Shown here piece after piece: positions 25,796-40,726 of a stretch of DNA of 64,000 nucleotides. Every line of letters begins with the position of its first letter. Positions within the stretch are counted from its first letter, which is position 1. A model generated the notes under the pieces. The model ran no database searches. It was given only the letters and a program-made list of their open reading frames with translations, and was not told where the DNA came from. The position numbers were made by a program, and so were the translations under genes. The stretch covers positions 55,427,501-55,491,500 of the forward strand of contig NC_133027.1 in assembly GCF_048771995.1 (NCBI RefSeq). Reading direction: 5' to 3'. This stretch comes from Taeniopygia guttata. Lineage: Eukaryota; Chordata; Aves; Passeriformes; Estrildidae.

Positions 25796-27359
25796 ATTTG
25801 TTTTTCCTAATTGCAGCATCATGAGCTGTGAACATTGCATCACTTCAGGAATAGGGGTGCCCTGAGCTTGATTTCAGCTGATCCGGGCACACTTATGATT
25901 TCCCTCACATAAACCTTTTGCCTTCAGTCCTCTAGCCTGAGAATTTGGACAGCCAACTGTTTTGCTGTTAGGCACTCATCTGAGTTTGCAATACCTGAGT
26001 CACTAAAAGATATAAAAGGCTCTTATGAGTTTCATCCTCCCATGCTACTACAAAAAATATTCCTTTTCTAACCCACGTCTTTGGCTCTCTATCTTCCTAC
26101 ATTTTCTGTCATTTAATGAACTTTCCTTGTGTATGAAAGAATCACAGTCTGTATTTCTTGAGTTTGAAAATAAAGTGAATAGAATGCTTCAAACTATTGT
26201 TCTGTTGAAATTAATTTGTCTACATGATATTCTACTCTAACTCCAAACTGTACTCTGGTTTCTGTCCAAAAGTGGAGGTTCTATTTTAGTTACAAAGCTT
26301 AACTACATAGGTTTGTATTCAGTAAATCCAAGATACAGTGATTTTCTCATTCCAAAACTGTTTATTTTTTTTCTCCTTATGTATTTAATTCAAGAGCACA
26401 GTTGACCCTTTGAGATGAATCACAAGCTAATCAAAAAAGTGCCAAAAACCCTGTAGGAACTGAACTAGATATTCAAGTTGAAGCAAATGAATCCATGCAG
26501 TTTTGCATAAATAAGAGAGTTGTTTACTGAAATATTCAACTTGAAATATCTTGGAATACACAAATTAAACTATATTTCTATATTTGGAGGATTATCTGGA
26601 CCTGAAGAACAGTTTGAGGTGAGAAGCATTAACTGCCATAGAATGGGAAAGCCAAAACTTAAACTCAACACTATTCTGTAATATCCAATGTCCAATGTGC
26701 CAAGGACACACCTTCTCAATCCATTGTATCTGAAGCATTGTTCCAGTAGAATTCAACTATGACTAACCCACAGTATTTGAAACTAGTTCTCAGATCTTTG
26801 GGTGGCTGTCTGAAAATAAACAATTAGTGACCATCTGGAAATTACTTGTTTAGTATTATATGAAAACTGTCAGAGGCAAAGAAAGAACTTAATTTTCATC
26901 ATCTCTATGCAGGTGGTTTTCCTTCTAGCAATCCACTGCTTAATGCATTTCACACCTTCTAACTGCCAGAGTCAATGAAGCAGGAGCTTTGTAACCTTCA
27001 ATATATAGCCTTGTAGAAACCCAGAGGAGATTTCTTATAATGGGGTTCCCTGAGTAAGGTTGGGTTTCTATACAAGAAATAGTCTATCATCATGCCATAA
27101 GAGCATATCATTATGCTTGTGCCCAATAGTTTAAATTAAAGTTTCAAAAGCAGTGTCAATGCCCATGTTAAAAGTTTACATTTAACCTTGCATTGCAGCT
27201 TTAAAATGCTGTTTTGTTTTGTTTGAACATTTTTCTTTATGCCTTTTACAATGCTGTCTTCTTCCCTACCCAATTAGTTCAACTAAACCATTGACCAACT
27301 TTCAAACCATAGGTTAGCCCTAGTGCACTATCTAATCCCTGGCAGAACTGGTGTTAATT

Positions 27360-27640
27360 TTTGACCTCTTCCCTTGAAACCTACATTTAATTTTCTTCAC
27401 ACATATTTGTCCTGGCCCTTTATTCAGCTAACCTCATTTCTCTTCCATTTTTCACCATGGTTGTTCGTCATCCTCTAAACCTCATCTTCCACACAAGCTC
27501 CCAGTCCCAGTCTCCTGCATATATACTTGGCAATTCATTGTCCCACCCTCTTGCTCATCACCCTTCTTCCATCTCCTTCTGCACATACGTAACCACTAAC
27601 TCTTAAATTTCACTTTTGTCTACACTGCATTCAAATTAAT
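27360..27640. other. Pyrimidine-rich strand-asymmetric stretch
   Basis: The plus strand is dominated by C and T (many CTTCC, CTCTT and CCACC words) for about 280 bp, without a clean simple-repeat unit. It resembles the composition of 35150-35730. No gene or known repeat is recognised. Confidence 0.4.
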
Positions 27641-30600
27641 TTGTTTACTCCTCTGTACCTTGTCAACAGAAAGGTCCCTGAGAGGCACACTTTTTTGTGG
27701 AGCTTGGATGTAATCATAGGAAGAATTAAGTCACTGCAGCCTTGAGTGAATCCACAGCAGACAGACTTTTCAGAATTTTCAGCTAAATATCTAGCTAGTA
27801 TTTTCCGAACACTTGCATAATGAAATTTTTCAAACATGAATAGATTTAAAGAGGAGCAGCATGAATAATTCTCTAGCAAAAAGCCCTCTACTCCTGTCAA
27901 ATGTAATATTTTTACCTCAACAACTGGATGGAGTAAAAAATTTAATGTAAAAACACAGAACATTTTCAACATGGGCAACATGACACTCTTTTTGTCTACC
28001 TCTTTCCTCATAAAAGCTTACATTATTATATCTGTAAATTGAGAAACAAACAAGAAAATAATAAAGCTAAGAAAGTGCACCTAGTAAGAAATTTTTCAGC
28101 CCAAAACTCATTTGACAAAGTAACTCTAAGAGCTGTTTAGAAGTGAAAAATGTATTCACTACAGACTGTGCTATCTGATTCAGTAATACTATATACAGTT
28201 GTAAGCATGGTGTATTAATTGTCTCCAGTGGAATAACTTCCAAGGTGCCAAACCTCAAACCAACTTCAAGTTTTTGTGTTTAAAAAGATGAATAGTATTA
28301 AAATAAAAATGTATGCCTAAAAAGTGCCTTCCAAGTGCCTTTTTACCATTCTCACACAATTACTCAAGGCTAAGGCCCACCTTTCCAGCAGTTTGCAAAA
28401 ATCACGGTCTTTATGCTATATAAGAAAACTGTTACATATTTTGATATATGTAATACTTATATGCATAATAATGATGAGGTCATACTCCTATCTGTTTTAA
28501 TTTAGACTGCTCCTCACTCGCCTAGGTTTCTTAGTAGCTATTCCAGACAGTTCAAAGTGGACTCTTTTTTTCATTCAGCTTCTATTCATAGGAATGAACG
28601 TTTATGACATTGAAAAAGCGAAATGTTTTCTCACCTTGAATTCAAAACTGCTGATTTTTAAGCTACTTGACAAGACTCAATATGACTTTTATTTTTTACC
28701 TCAAGATATCATGACATAATCCAAATTTTCAAAGAATCTAATCACTTGCCATCCAGTGGATGTCACTACAAAATGTCCTGTGTGACTCCTTTGATGCATT
28801 TTCCTATTGCAGCAGTGAAGAGCTGCCTGGAAGAGCTCACTGCTCAGACTCTGCTGAGTCCAAGAGCACCAATATTTCCTGCATTGGATCTGTGGGTGTC
28901 AAGACTTTACTCTTTTTCTTTGCTTGTAAAAGACCAGGTGATCCATATCATATCCTCACACTCAAGGCAGCATGTGTTTGGCCTGCCAGAGGGGCATGGG
29001 AGATGTAGGGTTAAGCAGTGATTCCCGCCAGTGGGTTTATAAAAAAACTACTTTTGTATTTGCTTGCTGGGAATAGTTACTACGCAGATGAACTTCAGTC
29101 AAAGTCTGGGTTCAGGAGTCAAAAAGGGAGGTCTTGTTTAACCATGCCCAATGAGCTATCTGTGGCCCACAGTGGCTTTTATACATGGATGACAGACACA
29201 TTTTAAATTTGCCATCTGAGTCTATAGGATCTCTTCAGTTACGTGTGATTGGAGTGACTGGGGTGGATGAGTGGGGATGGGAGCATTACTGGAGCTGGGG
29301 AAATCTCCCAGCTGTGCATTCCTGACTTGGGTAAAATTCAGCTGCTCTCTCACAAGCTCCACAATTGTGCAAAGTCTCTGCAAGTTGCTTGGACTGACAT
29401 TATGCTGCATCACACTGGATGACTTTTGAGGGATGACCAACAAAGAAACATTTGAGCTGACATGGAGCACCAGAATATTTGGAAGTTGAGAACAGATATA
29501 GCCAAGGAAATTAAACTTTTGTTTTGTGATCTGCAACTTAATACCCTTGCTATTAAATGGCCATCCTTACATTAAAAAAAAAAAAAAAAGAACACATATT
29601 GAGACTTTGATTCACTTGATTTCTTCCTTTCTGCAATTTGAAAACTATGTTTTAAACTAGATTTCCTATATTTTACGGTTGTCAGGTATAGGATTAATTT
29701 CAGCTAGATTTTAAATCAGTGCAGTGAATGGTATGCCCTGGTAAGGTGAATCTGTCAGCAGGATTCTTACTTTGCTTATAGATCAGTCTTTGAAATGTTT
29801 CCTTTTAGGAAGTTGCTAGTCAAGGTTTCACAAAGCTATTGATAGGAAGTCTAATAGGAAATATCAGTGTAAGATCAGATAAATCTCTATTGCTCACTGG
29901 GGTCTGCAGAGAGGGCTACACTCAACAGGTTTGTATAAAGACTACAATGACTTTGTTTAATTGCTTCAATTCACATAGCTCTGGTCTGAGAGATCAATCT
30001 TTCCTGATGCCAAACATATGTAAAACACAATGACTTTTATTTTTCTTAACAGTCAATGTCAGAGATATTTCCTGAAGCTCCAGGATGATCCACTAAGCAT
30101 ATGACATTTTAGCTCCAAAAATATCGATTGTTTTTAGACTTGGGCAAAATTTTCAAAATTATATAAATGTTTTTGAGCCCAGTTCCCATTGCAAATGACT
30201 GCCCTATTGATCTCTGTGGACTTTTGACTGACCAGTCACTGAGTGGATTTAGAAATGCATTTGATCATCTGAATTTTATTTTACTTTAAAACCCACACCA
30301 TTGCAATCTCATGCAGATACATAAAGAATAAGGCAGTCACGTTGTTTGAGGGATCAGTGCCCTAGTGACTGTAATGTTGCACTTATTTTAAAACAGTGCA
30401 AATTTCTGATGCAAAATTCTTTTTTAATTTGGTCCACTTTGGAAGAGAAGCAAGAAAAAATTTGTTTGGATGGTTCTTCAATAACCAGTGCAAGATTACC
30501 TTGCGCTCTTGGTTAGTTCAAAGAGATCTGGGTTCTACACCATGGAGAAGTCTTGAGTTTGGCTCTTATTAACAGTCAGCTGAAATAAGTTTGAGTCAAT

Positions 30601-32167
30601 TCATGCTGAAATGAAACTCTCTCAGCTAAGCTCAGGTAGCAACTGGAGCCTAAGCTTGCCTCAAGTAGCTACTTTTACCTCTGTGTTAATGTAGAGAAGC
30701 TAAGCAGTGAAAAAAAAACCCAGTTTTTCCTCTTTCTGTGTTGTACTTGACTGGTTGGATTTATGTGTTATTGGTTAAGCAACCAGGTCTAGGCTGCAGA
30801 AACATACACACACACCCTTCCTATTGTGAACTCTATATTTGAGCTACAAGGAGGCAAATGCAACAAGGTTAGAAATGGTTTTCATCCTAATTCCCTATTT
30901 TCAGTGACTCATTACTAAAGAAATATTTTAGGCTGAAATTTTCCACACATAGCTTCTACCAACATTTATTTTTTACCTATTAGAACATTAGGGGGCAATT
31001 ATGAAGGGATAGTTGAGAGAATTTCTTTGTTATTCTGAATTCTGAAATAATTATTGTGACATTAATAAATAAATAATTGCTATAGACAATAAAATTAAGA
31101 ATTTAAAATAGAAACTGGCATGGAAATATTCATTACCTTGGAGTATAGCATGCTCTTACTGTGAAGAAAACCAGTTCTGAGTTAACTAAGCGTTATGGAT
31201 TCATAAGTTGGCTTTGAGCACCAGTCATGCCAACTATAGTTAAAGAAAGGTGTTCTTGTTGTACACAGTCTGTTGGCTTAGGAACAGATATTGCTTGATA
31301 AAATTAGTCTGTGAGAATTGTAAAGTATCAAATATTCACCATTAGCAAGTTATGCTTCTATCTTTTAGCTTTGAAGAGAACTACAACCTAAAATATTTGG
31401 AATATACCATGTCAGCTTGTGAATTTGCAAGCTGTGCAAGAGAGGGGTGGCAACAGCAGTTGTAAATACACATTGGTTTGAATTCCAGCCGAGCACCTAC
31501 CTTGTCTGCCATGCACATATGCATGTGTCTGTTTCTATAAGCATGTCTTGACATATTAGCTACTACAACAGGAGAAGCAGCATGTGCAGTAAGTTTATAT
31601 AATGTTTCCTATCCTATTTAAATCTGCAGCTGCTGATTCCCTGATGTGTGCAGAACTGTGCTCAGTAGAGCCTTATTCTGATGGGTTGTAGTAACCTAAA
31701 CAAAACTGTACAGCACTGTGGTCTATTCCAGAAGTACAAAAAAAAAAAAATATCTTAATTTTGCATAGTCTTTTTTGGATGTAGATTCTTCTTGACCATG
31801 TGATCTTATACCAATCTTCTGATACTAATGCAAATAATGATACTCAGGCCTGAATACCCATCTTCACTACAGAACAGAACTGCACCAAAAAAGAAACAGT
31901 TCATGTTTTGGCTCATGTAAATGTAAACCAGCATATAAGCCAAATATAACATGGCTTTCCTTACACAACTACATCTATATAGGTGATTTCTGCCTTCAGG
32001 AAATGATACAAGAAATAGCATTTTATTACAACATGATCCTGTTGTTATAGATGTGGGTCAGTCTATTTTTACGAGCGCTTATATAATGCAATTATTTGTC
32101 CCCAGCTGAAACTTGGCTTAAATTCCATAGAGAAGAACAACCCTACTAGTTACCGAAGATTAAGTAG

Positions 32168-32232
32168 ATTAATAAATAAATAAGTAAGTAAATAAATATA
32201 TATATATATATATGGAGAGAGAGAGAGAGAGA
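32168..32232. repeat. Compound microsatellite (TAAA)n-(TA)n-(GA)n
   Basis: TAAA/TAAG units run into a TA tract and then into a GA tract with almost no spacer, three different unit types within 65 bp. Confidence 0.92.
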
Positions 32233-35149
32233 ATATAATATTCTTGCTCATTAAGATATATTTAGGTGGTGTCTCCCTTTCATTGGATTGATGCTTACAA
32301 CTATCTCATCCAAAGCAGAAGTCAGAAATATTATGAATGGAAAGATATCATCATAATGTACGAGACAGTTTTTGACCAAAATTTCTGAACTGAGAATTGC
32401 AATTCAGATATTCACATAGGCTGTAATGTAAGATGCATATCTGAATTCACCGTACATTTAATAAAAGCAATAAACCTTTCATGTACATATTTGAGTCCCA
32501 CCCTAAGGGACATTCTTCACTCCACTGGCTTTCTATAAAGTCTTAGCTCCAAACTCAGCACATAACAGAGGTGCCATAAGTTAGCCATTGATAACAGCTC
32601 GAAGTGAGATTTGTGCCTAGCAGTACACTTACACAACAACCATCACTGTAATTATTTCTGTAAGGTGAAGAATATGCATGGTGCTTTCAGGATAAATAAA
32701 TATATTTATGAAACTGCTACTTTACATCCTTGCATCCCTGGATGAGTGGTGAGAGGGTAAAAGACTTCCTCTTTGGAGCCAGAAAGGTCCATCATCCATT
32801 TTTAGTCCATGATCCTAAAGTCTTCTGTGTTTTCTTGGAACTTTTAAATGTTCCCTGAGAAATCATCAAACTCCTGAATGCAGCGCTCATGCACTGCAAA
32901 TCTAAAAGTCCTTCAGTTTAACTTCATTTCTCCAGTTTAAATATTTGGAGGTTATGTAAAGAAGGGTAGATGTGTTCCCCAGTACAGTACTATAATGATA
33001 TTAATAATTATACAGTTGATGTTCCCATGATGCATCATTTTCTTTCTAAAATTTAAGGCACAGAGTATTTTGATTTGCAAGAATTCCCCGGGGGGTAAGA
33101 AGCTAGGAGGGCTTGATGTAAAGTGCCACGTGAAGCTTATCTTGGAACATGTGAAAATGAACTAGTTTCAGCAAAAGTATCTTTTCTGAAGTTCAGTTCC
33201 TCTTGAACGCTTAAGAGCATGCATCAGTTCTGTTATCAGTGGATATTGAAATCAAATCATGTTGTGGGAAACTGCAAATGTAAACCAACATGAGTTGGTT
33301 CTTCCACAAATAGGCATCAGCCTGCACAGACTACTAACGTATACAGTTCTGTGCTCAAAGCAGAAAGAATATCCTGCCTGCTTTGTTGTGGTAGCCAGGA
33401 GACCGAGCTCTCCATTGAAACGTGTTTGTCGAACCTTGAATTCTACAGCAAACAGGTACTCCCACCTCTTACTATTGTCTGTAATTATTTTACTAAGAAT
33501 ATTAGTTCGCACTTCTCATTATATTCTAGATAATAAATGAGATTTTGGCAGATTGATTTCCTAGCATGAGGGGTTAGCGCATAGCTTTAAAGTCCAGAAT
33601 AAAAACTCCCTTTTACTGACTGAAGCTACTATTTACATTTACATTTACATATTCACTTACATATATAGATCAATGAGAGCACAATGCCCACTATGCCAGC
33701 ACAGGAAATGTATGAGTTGACTCCACAAAGCCGGATGACTCAGGATCACTGGCAATGGAATATAAATTTCTCAGAATCTGAATAGTCCATTCGTTGTCAG
33801 TTGCAGAAACAGGCTCCATAAATGTTCTCTGTTGCTCGTCAAAGAGGGGAATGCTATTGCTGTGTGTCCATGGGACAAAACAGCACTGGAAAAATGTTAT
33901 AAAGGACTTACATCTTGTTGTTCTACATGGTTGTTGGACCTAACAGCAAACAGGAGATGCTTTGTCTGTTGCTTTAATTGCAGTCACGTTTGGCAGGCCT
34001 AGTGGATACCTGTTCTGCTCCAATGCTAATTCTGAATTCTCAGGTAAGGAAAACCCAAAAACACTTTGTTCAATGTTTGCTGCATTTCTGGTTTCCTTCT
34101 ACTGTCTTTAACTGTTGGCATCAGTTTTTTGCATTAGAGCTTCTACAAGGAGAGATCTGTTTGCTCAGAGAAAACCTCTGCATTATCTCACATACATCAA
34201 GCATGTATTGCCTGGTATATGCAATCTGACACCACCAGTACTGAAAAGTAAAGGGAAAAAAGGGTGTCATTTACTTGTTTGAACACACTAATAGATAAAA
34301 AGTTTTGAAAATAAAGAAAGAAGAGTCTTTGCATACTTTGAGTCATCTGCTCTTATGTCTAATACAAACAATACTTGGGATTCTTTCCTTTTCATCTACT
34401 GCTGGACCAATTTATATTTTACTAGGAATGTCCACATGTGGCTGTGAGTCACTAAGTCTGACACACGTTGCTCTGAAAACTGTTCTATTGCTCTCCAGGG
34501 AGAGCAAGTTAGAGCAAGTTCTCACCCTGCCATTGTATTTTAAGGACCTTGGATGGGACTTCCTCCTCTTTTCCCCATGGTGTCAGGCTTTGCTGTCCAA
34601 GCAGACCCACAGGATGAGCTATTTATTCACTTCCAGATATTTTTCAGCAGCAGTTATAGACCTAAAAATTCTACAAACAATTATTAAAATAACCCCTGCT
34701 TTTGTTGCCTATTTCAACAGAATTGTTTTCCACCTAAGAAGTGAAGACTGCAACCCTTTCTCATTCAGCTTCTGCTCCCGAGAGTGATGTTTATTCTGTG
34801 CTGCCTCATCAACTTGCCTACTTTGTGCTTATTAAAAATACAGCCTTAGCTCTCAGAGTGACTACTAGCTTTTGGATGACAGGTCTGGAGTATCCAGCCT
34901 GAACAGACTGTCCAAAGTAATGCTGTGCTGCAAGGCTGTTATAATCTTATGCACAGTTGGAGTCACAGTCTTCTACTATGGGAAATGATAATGGTCCTCA
35001 TATGCAGAGTGTGCCCACATACCTTAGTAAAGAGCATGCATGAATACAGTTCTGTGCCAAAACAAGCCATGGTGGTTACCCTCTTACCCACTCATAACCA
35101 CGATATTACTCATTATTATCCCTTAAAACTACATCTAGGAAAGTCCATT

Positions 35150-35730
35150 TTTAATGACTGCAAATCTCCTGTTACTTCCAACCTTGCCCGGCACAGGCTT
35201 CCTCTTCCCCCTTTCTCTTCTTGACCCACTTACACTCTGCCCCTTTCCATACCACTTGTCCTCCTCTGTGGTGTGTCTCTTTTCTTACTACCCCCTCCTT
35301 TCCTCTCCCTCAGGACCTGTGTTCTTACCCATTTCTTTGGGCCTATCATCCATTCCAGACCACAGAATCTCTGTTGTGTCTTCATTCCTCTTGTCTCTGG
35401 GGCCACCTCCTTCTTGCTTCCTTCGACTCATTTAAGATCTGCCATTGCTCCAAGCTCTCCCCTAATGTCCAACGCACATGTCCAAGCTTCTAACTTCAGC
35501 CTTCTTCTGGTTCAAGAGTCCTCATCAATATTCCTAATTTGCATTGGACTCACGCTTGCAAATTACTTTTTCTGTTTTTACAACTCATTATTCTGGTCCA
35601 ATGCTCCCCAAACCCTTAATATGCAACATGGCTCTCTCTGGATTCATTCCTGAACTGACAAACCCATACCTTCCCTATCTGCTTTTGAATTTCTTTAGGA
35701 TGAAGACCAACTATGGAAAGCTCTGTAGTC
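35150..35730. other. Pyrimidine-rich strand-asymmetric stretch
   Basis: About 580 bp are strongly C/T-rich on the plus strand, leaving several overlapping plus-strand frames of 83-126 codons open (for example 35273-35653). The frames overlap in more than one phase and encode low-complexity Leu/Ser/Pro-rich peptides, so composition explains them better than coding. Confidence 0.4.
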
Positions 35731-35894
35731 TTGTAACTTTGTGAAAGCAGGAATTTTCAAAGGCTTCATCAATATCTTCAGAAACAAGTTCTCCCAGGTT
35801 GCGCTACACCTACATCCAAAGCAGGTTGGGCTGAAATGTCTTTGGAAAACACTGCAGTTTCTTTCAAGTACTCATGATCAAGTGTTCTTCCCAG

Positions 35895-35916
35895 AAAAAA
35901 AAAAAAAAAAAAAAAA
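35895..35916. repeat. Poly-A run (22)
   Basis: Twenty-two A follow CTTCCCAG. It could be the tail of a retroposed copy, but no upstream gene body or duplicated target site was recognised. Confidence 0.85.
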
Positions 35917-38900
35917 GGCTGTTGCCCACCCAAGTCTCACTGCGGTAGGGAGTTGGGATGCAGTCAGGCAGGCACGCAGATCTGAAAGCTAGGAGGTATT
36001 ACTGGCTCTCCAGTTTAGCATGACATTTGTATCAACTTTGATAAATATTCCAGGATCAGTGGCAAAAACAGTTGATTCCATTGATAATAAGTCAAGTCAT
36101 TATTTCTTAACATCAGTGTGGACATCAAATTCTCTGGACAGGGAGACAGTACTGTTGAGAGGATTCAGCATGGACTGCAATATGCTCACTTCAATTGGTA
36201 AATAACCACATATACCTTCTCTCTTCATTCTCAACTTCTTAAAGCTTTAAGACTTCCATTTTCCTGGCTTAGAGATTTACATAACATTACAATTTTTTTT
36301 TTCCCCAGTGATTGCCCTCAAACCCTCATTCCTGTCCTCTAGGTTGTGGAAGAATCACATGATAGACTGATGACTGTCGCTGGTGAGAAAGGTCACACAA
36401 TGAGCTGCACAGGTTATTAGAAGTGTGATAAAAAGTCCCATGCAGGCTATTTTTGATTAATAAGGCCGTCTTTAAGGCATGTTAATCTGTATCATAGAAA
36501 TCAAGATCCCAGAAATGTCAAATTTTTTGGTAAAATGTAAATATGGATATTCTTTTTCTCAGTTTATGTAGATACTTCCTGAGGAGCCATTAGATCACAC
36601 AAACCCAATATGCAAACTGAATGGATAATGTACATTACTTTACTCTCACCCCCTTAAATGGTACTCAAGATTTGGATTTTGGAAGCCATGTAGATGGATG
36701 TTCATGCACATGCCCTTAGAAAAATAATCAGTATTTGGCTACAGCACAAACACCTATTCAACGAGTTACAAGAATACTCAGAGAGAGACCAAATTTAGCT
36801 ACTCCAAAATCTGTCATTAAACATACTGCCAAAATCATATTAAATGCCATACTTACATATAGAAAACAAGTGTTTGAAATTCTCTGCCTTTGGAATACAG
36901 ATGGAATTCTAGTATTAAATAAAATGGCAACAGAACTAATGTTTAAAGAGCATATGTGAATAATGTTTAATCTATTTTTACCCAATAAATTTTTATTGAC
37001 AAAATAATGGGTTTATTATACATCATGAGCTGACACACTATGATTAGGGCAAGGATCGAAGACGAGACAGAGAACAGAAGGTACCTTTATTAATTTCATA
37101 TGTCCTTTTATTTTAATCAAAGGGTTATCCATTTGATTCATAAGGCAGCTATGTGCTGTTTCAAATCCTTGGTCTCAGTTACTGTTTCCAATATACATTC
37201 TTCATGGAGGTTTTTTTCTGTAAGGGGCTACCCTCTTATAGTCACACATATGACTATGTTTCCCTTTAAGATTTTCAGAGGAAAGGGACAAAGTCTTTCA
37301 AGCATAAATAAAATAATGCCAGATAACTAGTTCAGTTGTACTCTTAGAAATGTATTTCCTTAGCAGGGTACGTTATACCATCCCCCAAAACATCAATATC
37401 ATCTGGAGAATAATCAGTACAGGTCAAGCATCCTAAAGAGTTTGAAAGTACACCAAATTGCACCATTCTTTGAGTATCTTCTGCAGAGCCCATCTAATTT
37501 AATGCTACAATAGAATAATCTAGTTCTTTGGTAACTGTCTGACTTAAAACATTTCAACATTGAACATTGGGAACATTGGGAAATAATTTTCAAAAAAGCA
37601 CTGAGTGACTTCAGTTACAGTTTATTCTTTGTTTTGAACACATAAATTTACTCAAGTAAGAGCTCACGGGTGGAAAGTAAGAATTTTCTCATCCACTATT
37701 TTTTGCATCTGTGTTTTAGAAGAGTTAAAATATATGTTATCACTAATTATTACAATTAGGTTAATACTGTTTTCTGTAATTAATTTCTAATGAACATATG
37801 TTTATTGATGAAAACTGCATCCTATATGCAATGCCATTTGAGCTGAAGGGGTGTTTTATCATCATTGCTCATAATAAAAAACTATAATGTATTTTGCTTA
37901 GGCACCAATTCTGCAAATTCTTAATTATGAGCCCCTTTTTATTGCTGTGAAAAAAAAATCATTTAAATAGACAGAAACTGTCAAGATAGTAGGGCAAAAG
38001 ACTGATTGTCTGAACTGTTTGAACATGGGCATAGTTTAAGGGAGCGGAGTTGTCAAGCTTGGTTCTTAAATATTTTACTACATGTTCTGAAAGTAAATTC
38101 TCTACTGAGCAGAAGCTGAGGCTAGGAAGTCTTATCAGAGATAGAGCATCTTTATCTCGTGTCCAGTGCAACGCTGTTCCCATCATGGGGATCAGAGAGT
38201 AATACAGTATGCATCCATAATACCTAAAAGGTTGTACTTAGTCTTGTCATTTGTATTTATTTCTATTGATATTCAACTAATACTTTTAACTGGCTGCCTA
38301 TTAGTATTTCATTATTTCTAGTAATTTGGGCCAAAGCTGGAAGTGTAGTTTTAGAAGGGAGCATATATAAAAGCAAGACAAAGCTTGGTCATTGGTCACT
38401 ACTGGGATTAACAAAAGATGTATTGAGATGTTACAGTTATTTTAAGAGATATATAATAATATGCCAAACTATCAAAAATTCAGAATTTACTTTGTCAGTT
38501 CTTGCCTTCAGGACAGAATTAGTTTAGTGAGATGCTGTGTGGTCTGAAAAAAAATTTAGGATTAGTATAATTAAGATTGTGTTCTGTGTTCTTTTATACT
38601 TTGCCTCAAACTGCATATATAGGTGTATATACAAGTTTAAAAGTATCATATTTACATCTGATCACAATCCTCCATCCTCCCTCTTTCCCAGTACACTTAG
38701 GCCTCATACAGGTCTATGTTGTGTAATGTTCTTCTCCTAACAGTTATCCTTGCAGGTGAAGTTCATCCTGGGCATTCCCATGAAATAACAAGGGCCTTCA
38801 GTTATCACTTTTTTCTGAACCAGGGACAGAAAATAAATGAAGATGATATTTGTCTTTAGGAATACAGGACACCGATGGAGAGTATTCAAGAAGGTGGCAC

Positions 38901-40679
38901 ATCTGAGACTAGTTTTATCTTGTCAGCTGGCTAGGTTGTAAACCAGACGAGGCCCATCACAAGGAATGTGTCCATACCGCAGGCACCCCGTATTTCGGGA
39001 GCGCAGGAGGAACCTGGCTCCGCGCTGCCTGGCTTCAGACCATCTCCTCGAGGATCCCTTCGCCGGCCGCGGCGGAGGGCAGCCCCTCTCCAGCAGGACC
39101 CGCACTTTCCTTACTGGTGCCCAGCTGTTCTGCCTCTGCCCCAGGTCTGTTCTGCGCAGAGGATGGGGCCAGGAGCCACAGGCTTTCCCTGGATCCCCGG
39201 CGCCCACCACCCAACCTCAGCAGCACCTGGCAGGACCCCCGAGGACCGGACCTCCCTCTCCCCGAAAAGTGCAAGGCGTTATTTTTGAAAGCGCCCAAAA
39301 TAGCGCGCGACTGCTGCACAAGTCTCCTTATTATTCCTCCAGCGTCGGCAGTAAATCAGGGGGAGGATGCACCTCCGCCGGAGCCCTCGTCGGCAGCCGC
39401 GTTTTCGGTGAGGGCGATGCCCGCCGGCGGTGGCGGCTGCCGGGTGCCGGCCGCGGGCGGCCGGGGCGCAGCGGCAGCGCCGGCGAGGGAGGAAGAGGAG
39501 CCGCGGCGGCGGCGGCGGCGGCAGTTTCCCCTTTCCCCAGCCCTGGCTCCGCGGGCGCATGCTCACTGTGCCCGCAGCCCTGGACCATATTTGTCAGGAC
39601 TACTCGAGAGACGGAGAAAGAGAGAATTTGGGGGGGTAAGGAGCGGCGGGTTCCGATCTGATCCGCAAGCCGTTTAGGGAGCCGCGATGGCAAAGGCTGG
39701 TGACGGGTTTTAATTTTCCCCCTAGGTGAGGATGAAAGTTAGAGAGAGCGCGAGAGATAAAGGGAGAGACGCACCTCCTCTCCCTCCCTTACGAAACGTA
39801 TCTGGGGAAGGGGAGGGGGGCTTCTCCCCGACCACCTCGAGCAGAAAGGATGGAAGTTAATGCCGGGTAAAGTGGGCAAGTGACTCGCAAGTGGCTGGGG
39901 AGCGGCCGGGGCACCGGGGATCTCACTAAATCATAAGTGTACGAGTGTGAAAGAGGAACAAAAGAAAGAGAGAGGTGCCTGGTATTTCTTTTTCTCTTCC
40001 CAAACACATGAAGGGAGTACATGTATATATATATGCGCTGTATATTTATATACATACACAGGCACGCACGCACGTATGTGTATGTACATATATATATACA
40101 CGGGGGAGGGAGCTGTGGAAATGTGTTTGGGGGGGCCCTTCTTTTTTTTTGGGGGGGGAGAGTGGGTTCCGAAGGGAGGGGGAAGGGAAGGGGAGAGACA
40201 TTTTGCAGACTTGCCCCACCAATGAGCTTGTCAGTTGGCTGCATTTAATGACACTTACGGGGCACCGCCGTGCTGTTGGGAACAATGTGATGCGGGTGCC
40301 GCGGCCGGGCGGCGGGGGGAGAAGGTGGGGGGGCACGGGTGTGCATGTGAGCGCCGGGCGGGGAGGGAGCGGAGCGGAGGGAGGGGGCTCGCTGCCACCC
40401 GAGCCCCCCCTCCGCAGCCCCGGCTCTTTGTTCGCACAGGCTGAAGGACGGGGAGAAGTGCGGGCTGCGAGGGGGCAATGCGCAGCGGAGAGGGGTGCGA
40501 AAAAGGGTTTTTTGGTCGGAAGCGGCGAGAGGTGGCGGCTGCCGGGATATACCGGTTGAATGTGCCGTGGGTCCCCGTGTGCGAAGGCCTCTACCAGCGC
40601 GCAGCAGAGAGTTTGTATTTTCCGTCGCTCCTGCACTTTGTGTGATTGTGTGCGAGAGATATTTAAAATATAATCATCT

Positions 40680-40697
40680 CCCAATTTCCGCCATTTT
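40680..40697 (+). promoter_or_regulatory. Candidate core element: CCAAT plus YY1-like site
   Basis: The sequence has CCAAT at 40681-40685 as CCAATT, followed by CCGCCATTTT at 40688-40697, matching the YY1 core (GCCATNTT). YY1 sites of this orientation often sit at or just after the start site of TATA-less CpG promoters. A donor at 41021 would make a first exon of roughly 300-350 nt. This is inference from motifs only. Confidence 0.35.
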
Positions 40698-40726
40698 GGG
40701 GAAAGTTTGCACACACATACACATAC

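Larger units (their letters stand above)
14668..38959. other. Intergenic region between TMEM244 and the L3MBTL3 CpG island
   Basis: About 24 kb without a recognisable exon. It contains TMEM244's unplaced 5' end, simple repeats, a perfect AT-rich hairpin, pyrimidine-rich stretches (27360-27640, 35150-35730) and a GC-richer block at about 18840-20003. The longest open frame, 34305-34787 (+, 160 codons), is hydrophobic and matches nothing I know; a frame of that length is plausible by chance in this much DNA. Distal regulatory elements or a lineage-specific lncRNA cannot be excluded. Confidence 0.55.

Noticed and set aside
34305-34787. 160-codon plus-strand frame in intergenic DNA
   Set aside because: It is hydrophobic with no known motif and lacks convincing splice or promoter context. 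A frame of this length is plausible by chance over 64 kb in six frames.
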